From contig NZ_BNAY01000006.1 of the NCBI RefSeq assembly GCF_014654365.1, forward strand, positions 179,702 through 243,701: 64,000 nucleotides of DNA, written 5' to 3'. Origin of the DNA: Amycolatopsis oliviviridis (lineage in GTDB: Bacteria > Actinomycetota > Actinomycetes > Mycobacteriales > Pseudonocardiaceae). Shown here piece after piece: positions 18,726 to 27,143 of the stretch (positions are counted from its first letter, which is position 1; each line of letters begins with the position of its first letter). The position numbers were made by a program, and so were the translations under genes. Below the pieces are notes generated by a model. The model ran no database searches. It worked only from the letters and a program-made list of their open reading frames with translations, and was not told the origin of the DNA.

Positions 18726-19728
18726 TCAGCGCGACAGCGTCTTCAGGCCCGCTTCGGGGTACCGCTCCCCCGCGACCGCGTCGGCCGGGACCGCCGCCTC
18801 GATCGCGGCGACGTCCTCGGCGGTCAGCTTCAGGCCGACGGCCGCGACGTTCTCTTCGAGGTACTTGCGCCGCTTCGTGCCCGGGATCGGCACGACGTCC
18901 TCGCCCTGAGCCTGCACCCACGCCAGCGCCAGCTGTCCCGCGGTGACGCCCTTCTGCTCGGCCAGCGCACGCAGCGCCTCGACGATCGCCAGGTTCCGCT
19001 CCAGGTTGCCGTCGGCGAACCGCGGCTGGAGCGTCTGCCGGAAGTCACCGGCCTCGAAGTCCTCTTTGGACTTGAAGCGGCCGGTGAGGAAACCGCGGCC
19101 CAGCGGGGAATACGGCACCAGCCCGATACCGAGCTCACGGCAGACCGGGACGACCTCGTCCTCGATGTCGCGCGACCACAGCGACCATTCGGTCTGCACC
19201 GCCGTCACCGGATGCACGGCGTGCGCCCGCCGGATCGTCTCCAGACCCGCCTCGGACAACCCGATGTGCCGGATCTTGCCCTGTTCGACCAGCGAGGCGA
19301 GCGCGCCCGCGGTCTCCTCGATCGGCACGTCCGGGTCGACGCGGTGCTGGTAGTAGAGGTCGATGTGGTCGACGTTCAGCCGACGCAGCGACGCCTCGAC
19401 CTGTTGCCGCACATAGAATTCGTCGCCCCGGATGCCGCGCTTCGTGGGTTCGGCCTCGTCGCGCACGATGCCGAACTTGGTCGCCAGCACGACCTTGTCC
19501 CGCTTGCCGGACAGGGCGCGGCCGACCAGTTCCTCGTTGCGGCCGAAGCCGTACATGTCGGCGGTGTCGATCAGGGTGACCCCCAGGTCGATCGCGCGGT
19601 GGATCGTCGCGATCGATTCGGTGTCGTCACCCTGGCCGTAGAAACTCGCTCATGCCCATGCAGCCGAGCCCCTGCGCGCCGACTTCCAGCGAGCCGAGCC
19701 TGCGGGTGGGCAGGGTGGAACCCGTCAT
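18726..19728 (-). pseudogene. Aldo/keto reductase, frameshifted
   Basis: Paralog of the next gene upstream. From the ATG at 19728 (preceded by GGAGAAATC) the frame reads MTGSTLPTRRLGSLEV through CMGMSEF and then runs into a stop, because a T-run near 19650 has one base too many (GAGTTTCTACGG instead of GAGTTCTACGG). The rest is intact in the other frame: MYGFGRNEELVGRAL, the catalytic-type LATKFG lysine, LYYQHRVDP with the catalytic His neighbourhood and IPGTKRRKYLEEN. A downstream ATG at 19556 could start a protein lacking the first strand and NADP-pocket Asp, so it would be inactive. Either a recent pseudogene or a sequencing error. Confidence 0.85.
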
Positions 19729-19753
19729 GATTTCTCCAGTGCTTCTTCGGGAT

Positions 19754-20737
19754 TTACTTGCCGGCGGCGCGGGCGAGCCGCTCCGGGTACCGTTCACCGG
19801 CGATCGCCTCGACGGGCGCGGCCTTCTCGATGGCCTCGATGTCCACTTCGGACAGTTCCAGCTCCGCGGCGGCGGCGTTCTCTTCGAGGTACTTGCGCCG
19901 CTTGGTGCCCGGGATCGGCACGACGTCGTCGCCCTGAGCCTGGACCCACGCCAGCGCCAGCTGTCCGGCGGTGACGCCCTTCTGTTCGGCCAGCGCGCGC
20001 AAGGCCTCGACGATCGCCATGTTGCGCTCGAAGTTGCCCTCGGCGAACCGGGGCAGCCCGCGGCGCATGTCGTCCTCCGGCAGGTCCTTCACCGACGTCA
20101 CGCTGCCGGTGAGGAAACCGCGGCCGAGCGGCGAAAACGGCACGACGCCGATCCCCAGCTCGCGGGTGGTCGACCGGATTTCGCCTTCGATGCCGCGCGT
20201 CCACAGCGACCATTCGCTCTGCAGCGCGGTCACCGGGTGGACGGCGTGCGCGCGGCGGATCGTCTCGGCGCTGGCCTCGGAGATCCCGGCGAACCGGATC
20301 TTGCCCTCCTGGACCAGCTCCGCGAGCGCGCCCCAGGTCTCCTCGATCGGCGTGTTCGGGTCGACGCGGTGCTGGTAGTAGAGGTCGATGTGGTCGACGT
20401 TCAACCGGCGAAGGGACTCTTCGCAGCTCTGCTTGACGTACGCCGCGTCGCCGCGAGCGGACATCCCGCCGTCCTTGTCCCACACGATGCCGAACTTGGT
20501 CGCCAGCACGACCTGGTCCCGCTTGCCCTCGATCGCCCGGCCGACCAGCTCCTCGTTCGCGCCGGCGCCGTAGACGTTCGCGGTGTCGAGCAGGGTCACG
20601 CCCAGTTCGAGGGCGCGGTGGACGGTGGCGATCGACTCCGCGTCGTCGTTGCGGACGCCGTAGGCCTGGCTCATCCCCATGCAGCCGAGCCCCTGCGCCC
20701 CGACTTCCAGACCGCCGAGCCTCCTGGTGCTGATCAC
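19754..20737 (-). CDS. Aldo/keto reductase (AKR13-like)
   Basis: 327-aa NADPH-dependent oxidoreductase, (beta/alpha)8 barrel. Catalytic tetrad candidates: Asp in LLDTANVYG, Tyr in the same segment, Lys in VLATKFG and His in LYYQHRVDP. Cofactor-binding IPGTKRRKYLEENAAA near the C-terminus. It reduces aldehydes or quinones in related families; substrate unknown. GTG at 20737 overlaps the MerR stop (GTGA) and GGAGGG lies 9 nt upstream. Co-transcribed with its regulator and followed by a frameshifted paralog. Confidence 0.9.
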   Translation of the reverse strand: MISTRRLGGLEVGAQGLGCMGMSQAYGVRNDDAESIATVHRALELGVTLLDTANVYGAGANEELVGRAIEGKRDQVVLATKFGIVWDKDGGMSARGDAAYVKQSCEESLRRLNVDHIDLYYQHRVDPNTPIEETWGALAELVQEGKIRFAGISEASAETIRRAHAVHPVTALQSEWSLWTRGIEGEIRSTTRELGIGVVPFSPLGRGFLTGSVTSVKDLPEDDMRRGLPRFAEGNFERNMAIVEALRALAEQKGVTAGQLALAWVQAQGDDVVPIPGTKRRKYLEENAAAAELELSEVDIEAIEKAAPVEAIAGERYPERLARAAGK

Positions 20738-21135
20738 GCTGAAATTCCCTCCACGGTGGCGCCGATGCCGAGCACACTGCGCTCCACCTGGTCGTAGTGG
20801 TCGATCTTGTAGTCGAGGATGTCGAGGCAGGCCTGCAGCTCGGCGATCCGTTCGGCGACCGAGGTGCGCTGGTCGACGAGGATCGCCTTGCGCCGCCCCG
20901 CGCTCGCCGACCCGTGGTGGCGCAGGGAGGCGTACTCCCGCATGCGCTTGATGGGCATGCCGGTCAGGCGCAGCTTGGTCAGGAACCCCAGCCACCCGAG
21001 GTCCTCATCGGTGTAGGCGCGGCGCCCCGCGGCGTCCCGCGCCGGGGGCTCGACGAGTTTGATGCGCTCGTAGTACCGGAGAGTGTCGATGGACAGTCCG
21101 CTACGTCGCGCGGCTTCCGCTATCGAGTAGCTCAT
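20734..21135 (-). CDS. MerR family regulator of the aldo/keto reductase operon
   Basis: 133 aa. Winged-helix domain begins YSIAEAARRSGLSIDTLRYYERIKL, with the second-wing GRRAYTDEDL, and ends in a dimerisation helix (RIAELQACLDILDYKIDHY). No cysteine ligands, so not a metal or redox sensor of the MerR/SoxR type; it looks like the electrophile- or aldehyde-responsive group that accompanies reductases. Its own promoter has the classic MerR geometry, so it is very likely autoregulated. Confidence 0.92.
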   Translation of the reverse strand: MSYSIAEAARRSGLSIDTLRYYERIKLVEPPARDAAGRRAYTDEDLGWLGFLTKLRLTGMPIKRMREYASLRHHGSASAGRRKAILVDQRTSVAERIAELQACLDILDYKIDHYDQVERSVLGIGATVEGISA

Positions 21136-21142
21136 GTGAACG

Positions 21143-21173
21143 ACACTACGACCTGGAGTGCGCTCCAGGTCAA
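21143..21173 (-). promoter_or_regulatory. MerR-type promoter with 19-bp spacer and palindromic operator
   Basis: On the minus strand -35 TTGACC (21168-21173) and -10 TAGTGT (21143-21148) are separated by exactly 19 bp. The palindrome ACCTGGAG-TGCG-CTCCAGGT (21151-21170) sits in the spacer. This is the hallmark of a promoter that MerR proteins activate by untwisting. Confidence 0.9.
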
Positions 21174-21219
21174 CTCCGAATCCGAGCGATTGATAACAGC
21201 GTTGCGATACCCTGTGATC

Positions 21220-21813
21220 ATGCCCCGTCCCAGGACGCACGACGAGAACCTCCGGCTGAAACTGCTGGACCGCGCCGGTGAGCTCATCTCGGCCGATGGC
21301 CCGAAGGCCCTCAGCCTCCGCAAACTGGCCGCCGACGTCGGCACGTCCACCACCGCGGTCTATTCACTCTTCGGCGGGAAAACGGATCTGGTCGGTGCCC
21401 TCTTCGCCGAGGGGTTCCGCCGCTTCGGCCTGCGGATGTCCGGCGTCTCCCTGACCGGCGACCCGGTCGAGGACCTCGTGCGGCTCGGCGTCGCCTACCG
21501 CGAAAGCGCGCTGGCCGACCCGCACCTCTACGCGATCATGTTCACGAAATCGGTGCCGGGTTTCGAACCGGCCGAGGAGACGTCCGACCAGGCTCGCGCC
21601 ACGATGGCGCCGCTGGAGGGGACGATCCGCCAGGCCGTCGCCGACGGCGTCTTCCTCGACGTGCCGCCCGAGGTCGTCACGGTCGCCTGCTGGGGCTTCG
21701 TGCACGGGCTCGTGTCGCTGGAGCTGAACGGGAACCTGCCGGAGGAGTTCACCGTGAGCGCGGCCTACGAAACCGCGCTGCGGGCGAACGCCTCCGGCTG
21801 GCTGCGCCGCTGA
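21220..21813 (+). CDS. TetR/AcrR family regulator
   Basis: 197 aa. N-terminal HTH: LLDRAGELISADGPKALSL then LAADVGTSTTAVYSLFGGKTDLV, the TetR recognition helix. The C-terminal ligand domain has WGFVHGLVSLELNG, the TetR_C_33-like pattern of WHG-type regulators. Divergent from the MerR operon with 84 bp between starts. Target unknown; either the reductases or itself. Confidence 0.9.
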   Translation: MPRPRTHDENLRLKLLDRAGELISADGPKALSLRKLAADVGTSTTAVYSLFGGKTDLVGALFAEGFRRFGLRMSGVSLTGDPVEDLVRLGVAYRESALADPHLYAIMFTKSVPGFEPAEETSDQARATMAPLEGTIRQAVADGVFLDVPPEVVTVACWGFVHGLVSLELNGNLPEEFTVSAAYETALRANASGWLRR

Positions 21814-21843
21814 CGCTTCGCCCCGCCGGTTCGCCCACCGCTT

Positions 21844-21865
21844 CGCGTTTAGCCCGCTAAACGCG
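21844..21865. repeat. CGTTTAGC-family short palindrome
   Basis: Perfect arms CGCGTTTAGC / GCTAAACGCG with a 2-nt loop CC, directly after the TetR gene. Member of a family repeated at 21992, 22102, 24061, 30460 and several times at 47064-47426. Confidence 0.8.
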
Positions 21866-21901
21866 ATCAGTCGCGCGCCGCTCGCCCCCTACCGCTGAAG
21901 T

Positions 21902-21954
21902 TCCGTGAAGGACTCCTTGAGGGACTCTGGGTCCCTCAAGGAGTCCTTCACGGA
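21902..21954. repeat. Perfect 24-bp palindrome
   Basis: Arms 21902-21925 and 21931-21954 are perfectly complementary, with loop TCTGG. Begins TCCGTGAAGGACTCC. Same GTGAAGG opening as the GTGAAGGCC family but different inner sequence. Probable terminator in the TetR / membrane protein convergent junction. Confidence 0.85.
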
Positions 21955-21991
21955 CATCGCGACCACCCTCGGGCCCCTGCGCGGGCACCTT

Positions 21992-22011
21992 GCGTTTAGC
22001 GGGCTAAACGC
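21992..22011. repeat. CGTTTAGC-family short palindrome
   Basis: GCGTTTAGC / GCTAAACGC with a 2-nt GG loop, followed by GATC as in other copies. Confidence 0.75.
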
Positions 22012-22036
22012 GATCTGCAGGCCAGGGACCCCCGAC

Positions 22037-22091
22037 GCGCGTGAAGGCCCCCTTCCCTCGGCTGAGCCGAGGGAAGGGGGCCTTCACGCGC
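22037..22091. repeat. Perfect 26-bp palindrome, GTGAAGGCCCCC family
   Basis: Arms 22037-22062 and 22066-22091 are perfect complements around a TGA loop. The inner 47 bp are the same as the copy at 47013-47059. Confidence 0.9.
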
Positions 22092-22101
22092 TTCCGCACC
22101 A

Positions 22102-22135
22102 CCGGATCGCGATTAGGGGGCTAAACGCGATCCGG
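22102..22135. repeat. CCGGATCGCG / CGCGATCCGG palindrome
   Basis: Outer arms of 10 bp are perfect; the centre reads aTTAGggggCTAAa. A longer variant of the CGTTTAGC family, ending 12 bp before the neighbouring stop codon. Confidence 0.75.
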
Positions 22136-22147
22136 CGGTCGGCGCGG

Positions 22148-23419
22148 TCAGTAGAGCGGCAGGGTGCCCTGGTGCAGCAGGTTTCCCGCCGCGTCCAGGA
22201 CGGTGATCCCCACCCGTGCGTTCTCGATGTCCTGACTGACGCCGTCCGGAATCCAAGCCCCGAAGGTCCCAGCACCGACCGTCGCGTCGATCGTCTTGCC
22301 GGTCCCGAAGTCGAGCTTCACGGCGGCCGCGGCTTCGGGCACGACCCCCAGGTAGGCGTTCCGCGGCTTGACGGCGGCCCCGTTCCGATCCACATTGCCG
22401 ACCGTTTCGGTCCGTAACGCGCGAATCGACGACGGATCCGGCCGCTGAGGGAAGGCCCGGTAGAACGCGGTCTTCCCGTCCCGGTATCCGACTCCGCCCT
22501 GGCACACGATGACCTCGTCGCCGAGGCGGGCGACGACCACCGCGACGTCGTCGCCTTCGAGCAGCGCGCCGGCCCGGTAGGCGTCCACGTCGGGCACCGC
22601 TTCGAACGCCCTCTCCGTGCAGACCTTGAAGAACTCACCCGCCGGTGATTCCCGCTCCGGCGTCACCGGCCGGTCGATCGCCGACGCGGCAGGCAGCGAC
22701 GCCGGCGGCAACAGGTACGGCGCCTGGTAGTGGAGAGTGCGGGACTGTCCACCGGGAGTGGGCCCGACCGAGTAGGCGGTCCTCGTCGGCTTCATCGACC
22801 CCAGGTACACGAACAGGTTCCCCCGCCGGAAGATCGGCAGGTCCCTGAAGGGCGAGGCGGAGTCGTTCTGCCCGGTGATCTCCACTTTCGGCCAGCTGGG
22901 GTCGGCGATGCCGGCGACGGTCCCGCCGTCGGTCATCAGCAGGGCCGCGGTCTTCCCGCCGTCGGTGTAGATCGGATGGTCGTCCGGATCGGAGACGGTC
23001 GCGGTCGTCCGCGTGGTCTCGCAGAAGAAGGGTTTGCCGCCGGCCGTCATCGCGACGACGGTGACCGCGGGCGAAAGGACGGTGAAGAGCGGTACCCATC
23101 CGTCCCGTGCCGGGAAGCTCGCGGCCTTGCCCTGGGCCTGGATCGCGGCCCAGCACCGGTCCATGGCCGGGATCGCCTTCGGCCAGTCGAGGGAGAAGTC
23201 AGGGTCGGCGACGACGGGCCCCGGCCCGTCCGGCTCCCGGATGATCAAGGTCGCCACCAGGGCGCCCGCGAGGACCAGGACGACGGCGGCCGCCGCGGCG
23301 CCGATCGGCCATCGCCGCCGCACGGGTTTTCCCATCCCCTCCCGCAGGGACATCCGCAGGTTGTCCAGCACTTCCGGGGGAAGTTCGCGCCTGCCGGGCA
23401 GGCCGAGGTCGTCGGTCAT
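22148..23419 (-). CDS. Membrane-anchored extracellular protein paired with ECF sigma factor
   Basis: 423 aa. A ~55-residue cytoplasmic stretch (LPPEVLDNLRMSLREGMGKPVRRR) precedes one membrane helix (IGAAAAAVVLVLAGALVATLII) and a ~340-aa exported domain with no catalytic motif I recognise. The gene overlaps the sigma factor stop by 4 nt, so it is translationally coupled. Position and topology fit an anti-sigma factor or sigma-linked sensor, but no zinc-binding HxxxCxxC motif is present; a different inhibition mode or a non-regulatory effector role remains possible. Confidence 0.68.
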   Translation of the reverse strand: MTDDLGLPGRRELPPEVLDNLRMSLREGMGKPVRRRWPIGAAAAAVVLVLAGALVATLIIREPDGPGPVVADPDFSLDWPKAIPAMDRCWAAIQAQGKAASFPARDGWVPLFTVLSPAVTVVAMTAGGKPFFCETTRTTATVSDPDDHPIYTDGGKTAALLMTDGGTVAGIADPSWPKVEITGQNDSASPFRDLPIFRRGNLFVYLGSMKPTRTAYSVGPTPGGQSRTLHYQAPYLLPPASLPAASAIDRPVTPERESPAGEFFKVCTERAFEAVPDVDAYRAGALLEGDDVAVVVARLGDEVIVCQGGVGYRDGKTAFYRAFPQRPDPSSIRALRTETVGNVDRNGAAVKPRNAYLGVVPEAAAAVKLDFGTGKTIDATVGAGTFGAWIPDGVSQDIENARVGITVLDAAGNLLHQGTLPLY

Positions 23420-24021
23420 TTCTCCTCCAGGGCGACCCGCAGCTGCGCGCGGGCCCGAGAGATGTGGGCGCGAACGGTCACCTCGGCGACGCCGAGCAGT
23501 TCGGCGGCGTCGGAAAGGGAGAGATCCCCGAGAAGGCAGAGTTCGACGGCTTGGCGTTGCGACTTCGGCAGCTTCGCGACCAGCGCGAGCACTCGCCGGA
23601 GGCGCTCTTCGCCGTCGAGCTGGTCGACGACGGTGTCGGCATGGTCGGACACCGACCGCGGCTCCGGCAGCCGCCGGACGAGCCGGAGCCGTCTCCCGGA
23701 GCTGCGGTGCTCACTGCGCGCGAGGTTTCCCGCCACGGTGTACAGCCAGGGCAGCGCGCTGTCGCGGATGAGCGTGATGTCCGCCCGGCGCCGCCAGGCG
23801 GTGAGGAAGGTCGTCGACGTCAGGTCTTCGGCCGAGGCCCACGACCCCGTCAGCCGATACGCGTGGTTCCACACGGACTGGGCGTGGCGTTCGAAGAGCT
23901 CGGTGAACGCTCCGTGATCACCGCCCGCGGCCGCGTGCCAAAGCTCCGTGTCGTTCCTGTCGGGAGGAGGTCCGCACGAGTCCACCGGCACCCCCGCCGT
24001 TCCGGTCACTGTTCTGGTCAC
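23416..24021 (-). CDS. ECF-family RNA polymerase sigma factor
   Basis: 201 aa. Region 2: LFERHAQSVWNHAYRLTGSWASAEDLTSTTFLTAWRR in outline, with the -10-binding helix; region 4: LPKSQRQAVELCLLGDLSLSDAAELLGVAEVTVRAHISRAR in outline, with the -35 recognition HTH (quoted here only as landmarks, residues ~50-85 and ~148-190). The linker is SigE/SigJ-like but has no SnoaL domain. Pairs with the overlapping membrane protein gene. Target promoters not identified in the window. Confidence 0.92.
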   Translation of the reverse strand: MTRTVTGTAGVPVDSCGPPPDRNDTELWHAAAGGDHGAFTELFERHAQSVWNHAYRLTGSWASAEDLTSTTFLTAWRRRADITLIRDSALPWLYTVAGNLARSEHRSSGRRLRLVRRLPEPRSVSDHADTVVDQLDGEERLRRVLALVAKLPKSQRQAVELCLLGDLSLSDAAELLGVAEVTVRAHISRARAQLRVALEEK

Positions 24022-24060
24022 ACCTGTCAGTGACCGGCACCCGGCGAGATGTTGCGAACG

Positions 24061-24132
24061 GCACCGGATCGCGGTTAGCCCGCTGAACGCGATCCGGTGC
24101 CCAGCGCGGTTAGCGGGCTAAACGCGATCCGG
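24061..24132. repeat. Two adjacent CGTTTAGC-family palindromes
   Basis: First copy 24061-24100: GCACCGGATCGCG / CGCGATCCGGTGC arms. Second copy 24105-24132: CGCGGTTAGC / GCTAAACGCGATCCGG. Situated between upp and the sigma factor gene on the same strand, so they may terminate upp transcription. Confidence 0.75.
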
Positions 24133-24136
24133 CAGG

Positions 24137-24769
24137 TCAGACGGCGCCGTACTGCCGGTCCCCCGCGTCGCCGAGGCCCGGCACGATGAACCCGGAGTCG
24201 TTCAGCCGCTCGTCGATGCTCGCGGTCACCACGCGCAGCGGCAGCCCGGTCTTCTCCAGATGCGCGATGCCCTCGGGGGCCGCCAGCGCGCAGATCGCGG
24301 TGACGTCGGTGGCGCCCCGGTCGGTCAGCAACCGGATCGTGTACTCCATCGACCCACCGGTCGCCAGCATCGGGTCGAGCACCAGCACCGGCCGGTCGGC
24401 GAGCGATTCGGGCAGCGATTCGAGGTACGGCGTCGGCTTCAGCGTCTCTTCGTCGCGGGCGAGGCCGACAAAGCCCATCTGGGCGTCCGGGATCAGCTTG
24501 TGCGCCTGGTCCGCCATGCCCAGCCCGGCCCGCAGCACCGGCACGAGCAGCGGCGGGCTCGCCAGCGCGTAGCCGTCGGTGCGCGCCACGGGCGTGTGGA
24601 TCCGCTCGATCCGCACGGGCATGTCGCGCGTGGCTTCGTAAACCAGCATGACGGTCAGTTCGTGCAGCGCCGCGCGAAACGCCGCGCTGTCGGTGCGCGC
24701 GTCGCGCATGGTGGAGAGCCTGGCCTTGGCCAGCGGGTGATCAACGACGTGCACATCCATGCCGGTCAA
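24137..24769 (-). CDS. upp: Uracil phosphoribosyltransferase
   Basis: Converts uracil and PRPP to UMP. 210 aa, family length. Key features: RIHTPVAR, VLRAGLGM, the PRPP loop VLDPMLATGGSMEYTI (residues ~130-145), and the C-terminal uracil-binding IVPGLGDAGDRQYGA. A TTG at 24769 is the start because AGGAG lies 5 nt upstream; the ATG at 24760 is 14 nt from it. Corresponds to Rv3309c in mycobacterial order. Supplies pyrimidine salvage with deoA and cdd further on. Confidence 0.95.
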   Translation of the reverse strand: MTGMDVHVVDHPLAKARLSTMRDARTDSAAFRAALHELTVMLVYEATRDMPVRIERIHTPVARTDGYALASPPLLVPVLRAGLGMADQAHKLIPDAQMGFVGLARDEETLKPTPYLESLPESLADRPVLVLDPMLATGGSMEYTIRLLTDRGATDVTAICALAAPEGIAHLEKTGLPLRVVTASIDERLNDSGFIVPGLGDAGDRQYGAV

Positions 24770-24778
24770 TTTATCTCC

Positions 24779-25225
24779 TCAGGGCTGCCGCGCGAACCAG
24801 CCGACCCAGCGGCGCTGCCACGGCGTCTCCACCGAACGCTTGTCGTGGTTCGCCCGCGCCCAGGCCACGGCCTCCTCGGCGGTCAGCCCGCCGAGCGTGG
24901 CCAGACAGGACAGCACGGTGCCGGTCCGGCCGACCCCGCCGTAGCAGGCGACCTCGACGCCTTCCCCGGCCGCGGCCCGCTCGTGCAGGTCGACGATCCG
25001 CCGTCGCGCGTCCGCCCAGTCGGTCGGCAGCAGGAAGTCGGGCCAGCGGATCCACGCCCGCTCCCAGTCCATTTTGTGATCGTGCTTCCGGTGCAGCTTC
25101 GCGCCACCGAGATACAGCCCGAAATCCGGCGAAGGTCCTTCCGGCCACGGGCGACCCAGGCCCCGTCCGCGCACCTTCACCCCGTCCGGCAGCTCCACGG
25201 CGCCGGGTAGTGAGTTCCCCATCAT
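24779..25225 (-). CDS. Protein-tyrosine / dual-specificity phosphatase-like protein
   Basis: 148 aa. Active-site P-loop C-x5-R in VACYGGVGRTGTVL (residues ~93-106) and a general-acid Asp candidate in FLLPTDW. The short single domain is like actinobacterial cysteine-based phosphatases of unknown substrate. Ends 9 nt before the upp start on the same strand, so the two are probably co-transcribed. ATGs at 25225 and 25222 are both possible starts; no strong ribosome binding site. Confidence 0.82.
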   Translation of the reverse strand: MMGNSLPGAVELPDGVKVRGRGLGRPWPEGPSPDFGLYLGGAKLHRKHDHKMDWERAWIRWPDFLLPTDWADARRRIVDLHERAAAGEGVEVACYGGVGRTGTVLSCLATLGGLTAEEAVAWARANHDKRSVETPWQRRWVGWFARQP

Positions 25226-25279
25226 GGGAGAATGTCACGCCTCCGCCGGAAGGTGGACGCCCAGGCCCCCGACCGGCGC

Positions 25280-25285
25280 TAGGCT
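25280..25285 (+). promoter_or_regulatory. -10-like TAGGCT before DUF1707 gene
   Basis: Ends 7 nt before the GTG start; no ribosome binding site. Same hexamer and spacing as for pmmB. Confidence 0.5.
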
Positions 25286-25292
25286 CCCGCAC

Positions 25293-25940
25293 GTGAGCGA
25301 AGAGCCAGCCCTGCCGGGACCCGAACAGATGCGCATCTCCGACGCCGACCGTGAGCAGGTCGCGCAGGTGCTGCACGCGGCCATGTCCGAAGGGCGCATC
25401 ACCATCAACGAGCTGGAAGAACGGCTCACCATCGTCTACGCGGCCAAGACCGTCGGGGACCTGAAACCGGTCACCGCGGACCTGCCGCAGCACTCACGGT
25501 CGGCGATCGAGCCCGCGACGTCGCGCGCGCTCGGCCTGCCCGACGACCGCATCGGCGGCCACCCGGGGTCCGGCGCCTCGATCGCCGTCATGTCCGGCGC
25601 GTCACGCAAGGGCAGCTGGGTGGTCCCGCCGCAGCACAACAGTTTCGCGTTCTGGGGTGGCGCCGAACTCGACCTGCGGCACGCGCGGTTCGCCGAGAAG
25701 CACTCGACGATCACCGCGGTCGCGATCATGGGCGGGATCGACATCATCGTGCCCGACGACATCAACGTGGACGTCACCGGAATCGGCTTCATGGGGGCCT
25801 TCGAACTGGAGGACCGCGCCGGGACGCCCGCCGCGCCGCCGACCGCGCCGACGGTGAAGATCACCGGCCTCGCGTTCTGGGGCGGCGTCGTCGTCAAGCG
25901 GAAACCGCGTAAGAAGGAAGTACCTGAAATCGAAATCTGA
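25293..25940 (+). CDS. DUF1707 (SHOCT-like) domain protein
   Basis: 215 aa. N-terminal DUF1707 domain: MRISDADREQVAQVLHAA, GRITINELEERLTIVYAAKTVGDL. C-terminal part holds two copies of a beta-rich unit (FAFWGGAELDLRHARF and ITGLAFWGGVVVKRK; between them IMGGIDIIVPDDI), the cell-wall-active-antibiotic-response-like fold. Probably a membrane-proximal envelope stress protein; it lacks a membrane segment. GTG start, apparently leaderless. Divergent from the phosphatase gene. Confidence 0.85.
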   Translation: MSEEPALPGPEQMRISDADREQVAQVLHAAMSEGRITINELEERLTIVYAAKTVGDLKPVTADLPQHSRSAIEPATSRALGLPDDRIGGHPGSGASIAVMSGASRKGSWVVPPQHNSFAFWGGAELDLRHARFAEKHSTITAVAIMGGIDIIVPDDINVDVTGIGFMGAFELEDRAGTPAAPPTAPTVKITGLAFWGGVVVKRKPRKKEVPEIEI

Positions 25941-25963
25941 GCCGAACCTGGGGGATTCGTCTG

Positions 25964-27124
25964 ATGCGCCGAAGTTTCGTCGCCATCGCTTGTGCCGCAC
26001 TGCTTTCCGTCACCGCCTTCCCGGCGGCGGCCGCCGGGAAGACCGATCCGCGCCAGACCGCGATGGACGCGGCGGTCGCCGCGGGCATCCCGGGCATGGT
26101 CTCCGTCGCCGACGATTTCCGCGGCGCCAGTGGCGTCGCGAAGATCGACAGGCCGGGTAAGCCCGACGCGTCGGGCCGCTGGCGGATCGCCAGCGTTTCC
26201 AAGGTGTTCGTCGCGACGCTCGTCCTCCAGCTCGTCGCCGAAAAGCGCGTCGGGCTGGACGAACCCGTGCAGCGCTCCCTGCCGGGCCTGCTGCCGTATC
26301 CGGAGCCGATCACCGTCCGCCAGCTGCTGCAGCACACCAGCGGCCTCCCGCGCGACCTGGCTCCCGAAGACACGTGGGCGTCCTGGCCGGAGGTCGACAC
26401 CGAGCGCTTCGAGCATTTCGACAGCGACGACCAGATCCGCTTGAGCGTGACGAAGCAGCCACTGCAGTTCAAGCCGGGGACGGGCTGGGCGTACTCCAAC
26501 ACCGGCTACAACGTCCTCGGCCTGCTGGTCGAGAAGATCACCCGGAAGCCGCTGGAACGCGCGCTGGCCGAGCGCATCACCGGCCCGCTGCACCTGCGTG
26601 ACACCTCGCTGCCGCGTGACTTCCCGTTCCTGATCGGCGCGGCCGCCCGCGGCTACGAGCAGCTGTACGACGCGCCGCGCGGCCTCACCGACGTCACCAC
26701 CTACAACTACTCGCGCTACTTCGGCGCGGGCGGCATGGTCTCCTCGGGCAAGGACCTCAACCGCTTCTTCGAGGCCCTGTTCGGCGGCCGCCTGCTGTCC
26801 GCGGACCTGCTGAAGCAGATGAAGACGACCGTCCCGGCCGGTGGCGCCCTCGAATACGGCCTCGGCCTGATGAAGCTGAACCTCAAGACCGCGGGCGCCT
26901 GCGCGGAGGACATCACCATCTGGGGGCACGGCGGCGATCTGCCGGGCTTCAACACCCTCAGCTTCCACGACGAGTCCGGCAAGAACATCTCCACACTGGC
27001 CACGGTGGACCTCACCGCGTCACCGGACGCCTCGCTCAAGCGGCAGCTGCCGATGATCAGCGAGTTCTGCTCGCCGGTGATCCCGACCAGGGCGGCCGCC
27101 CAGGCCCCGGTGCCCAGCTTGTAG
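25964..27124 (+). CDS. Secreted serine hydrolase (class C beta-lactamase / D,D-peptidase fold)
   Basis: 386 aa. Signal peptide RRSFVAIACAALLSVTAFPAAAA. Penicillin-binding fold motifs: SxxK in RIASVSKVF, YxN in GWAYSNTGYN and HGG in WGHGGDLPGF, where the last replaces the KTG box as in esterases and D,D-carboxypeptidases such as R61. Likely acts on the cell wall or on esters; real beta-lactamase activity is uncertain. Gap of 23 bp after the DUF1707 gene suggests co-transcription. Confidence 0.9.
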   Translation: MRRSFVAIACAALLSVTAFPAAAAGKTDPRQTAMDAAVAAGIPGMVSVADDFRGASGVAKIDRPGKPDASGRWRIASVSKVFVATLVLQLVAEKRVGLDEPVQRSLPGLLPYPEPITVRQLLQHTSGLPRDLAPEDTWASWPEVDTERFEHFDSDDQIRLSVTKQPLQFKPGTGWAYSNTGYNVLGLLVEKITRKPLERALAERITGPLHLRDTSLPRDFPFLIGAAARGYEQLYDAPRGLTDVTTYNYSRYFGAGGMVSSGKDLNRFFEALFGGRLLSADLLKQMKTTVPAGGALEYGLGLMKLNLKTAGACAEDITIWGHGGDLPGFNTLSFHDESGKNISTLATVDLTASPDASLKRQLPMISEFCSPVIPTRAAAQAPVPSL

Positions 27125-27130
27125 GCCGCT

Positions 27131-27136
27131 TACACT
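27131..27136 (+). promoter_or_regulatory. -10-like TACACT before deoC
   Basis: Ends 7 nt before the ATG; starts 6 nt after the preceding stop codon; no ribosome binding site. Suggests a separate, leaderless deoC transcript. Confidence 0.5.
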
Positions 27137-27143
27137 CACCCGT

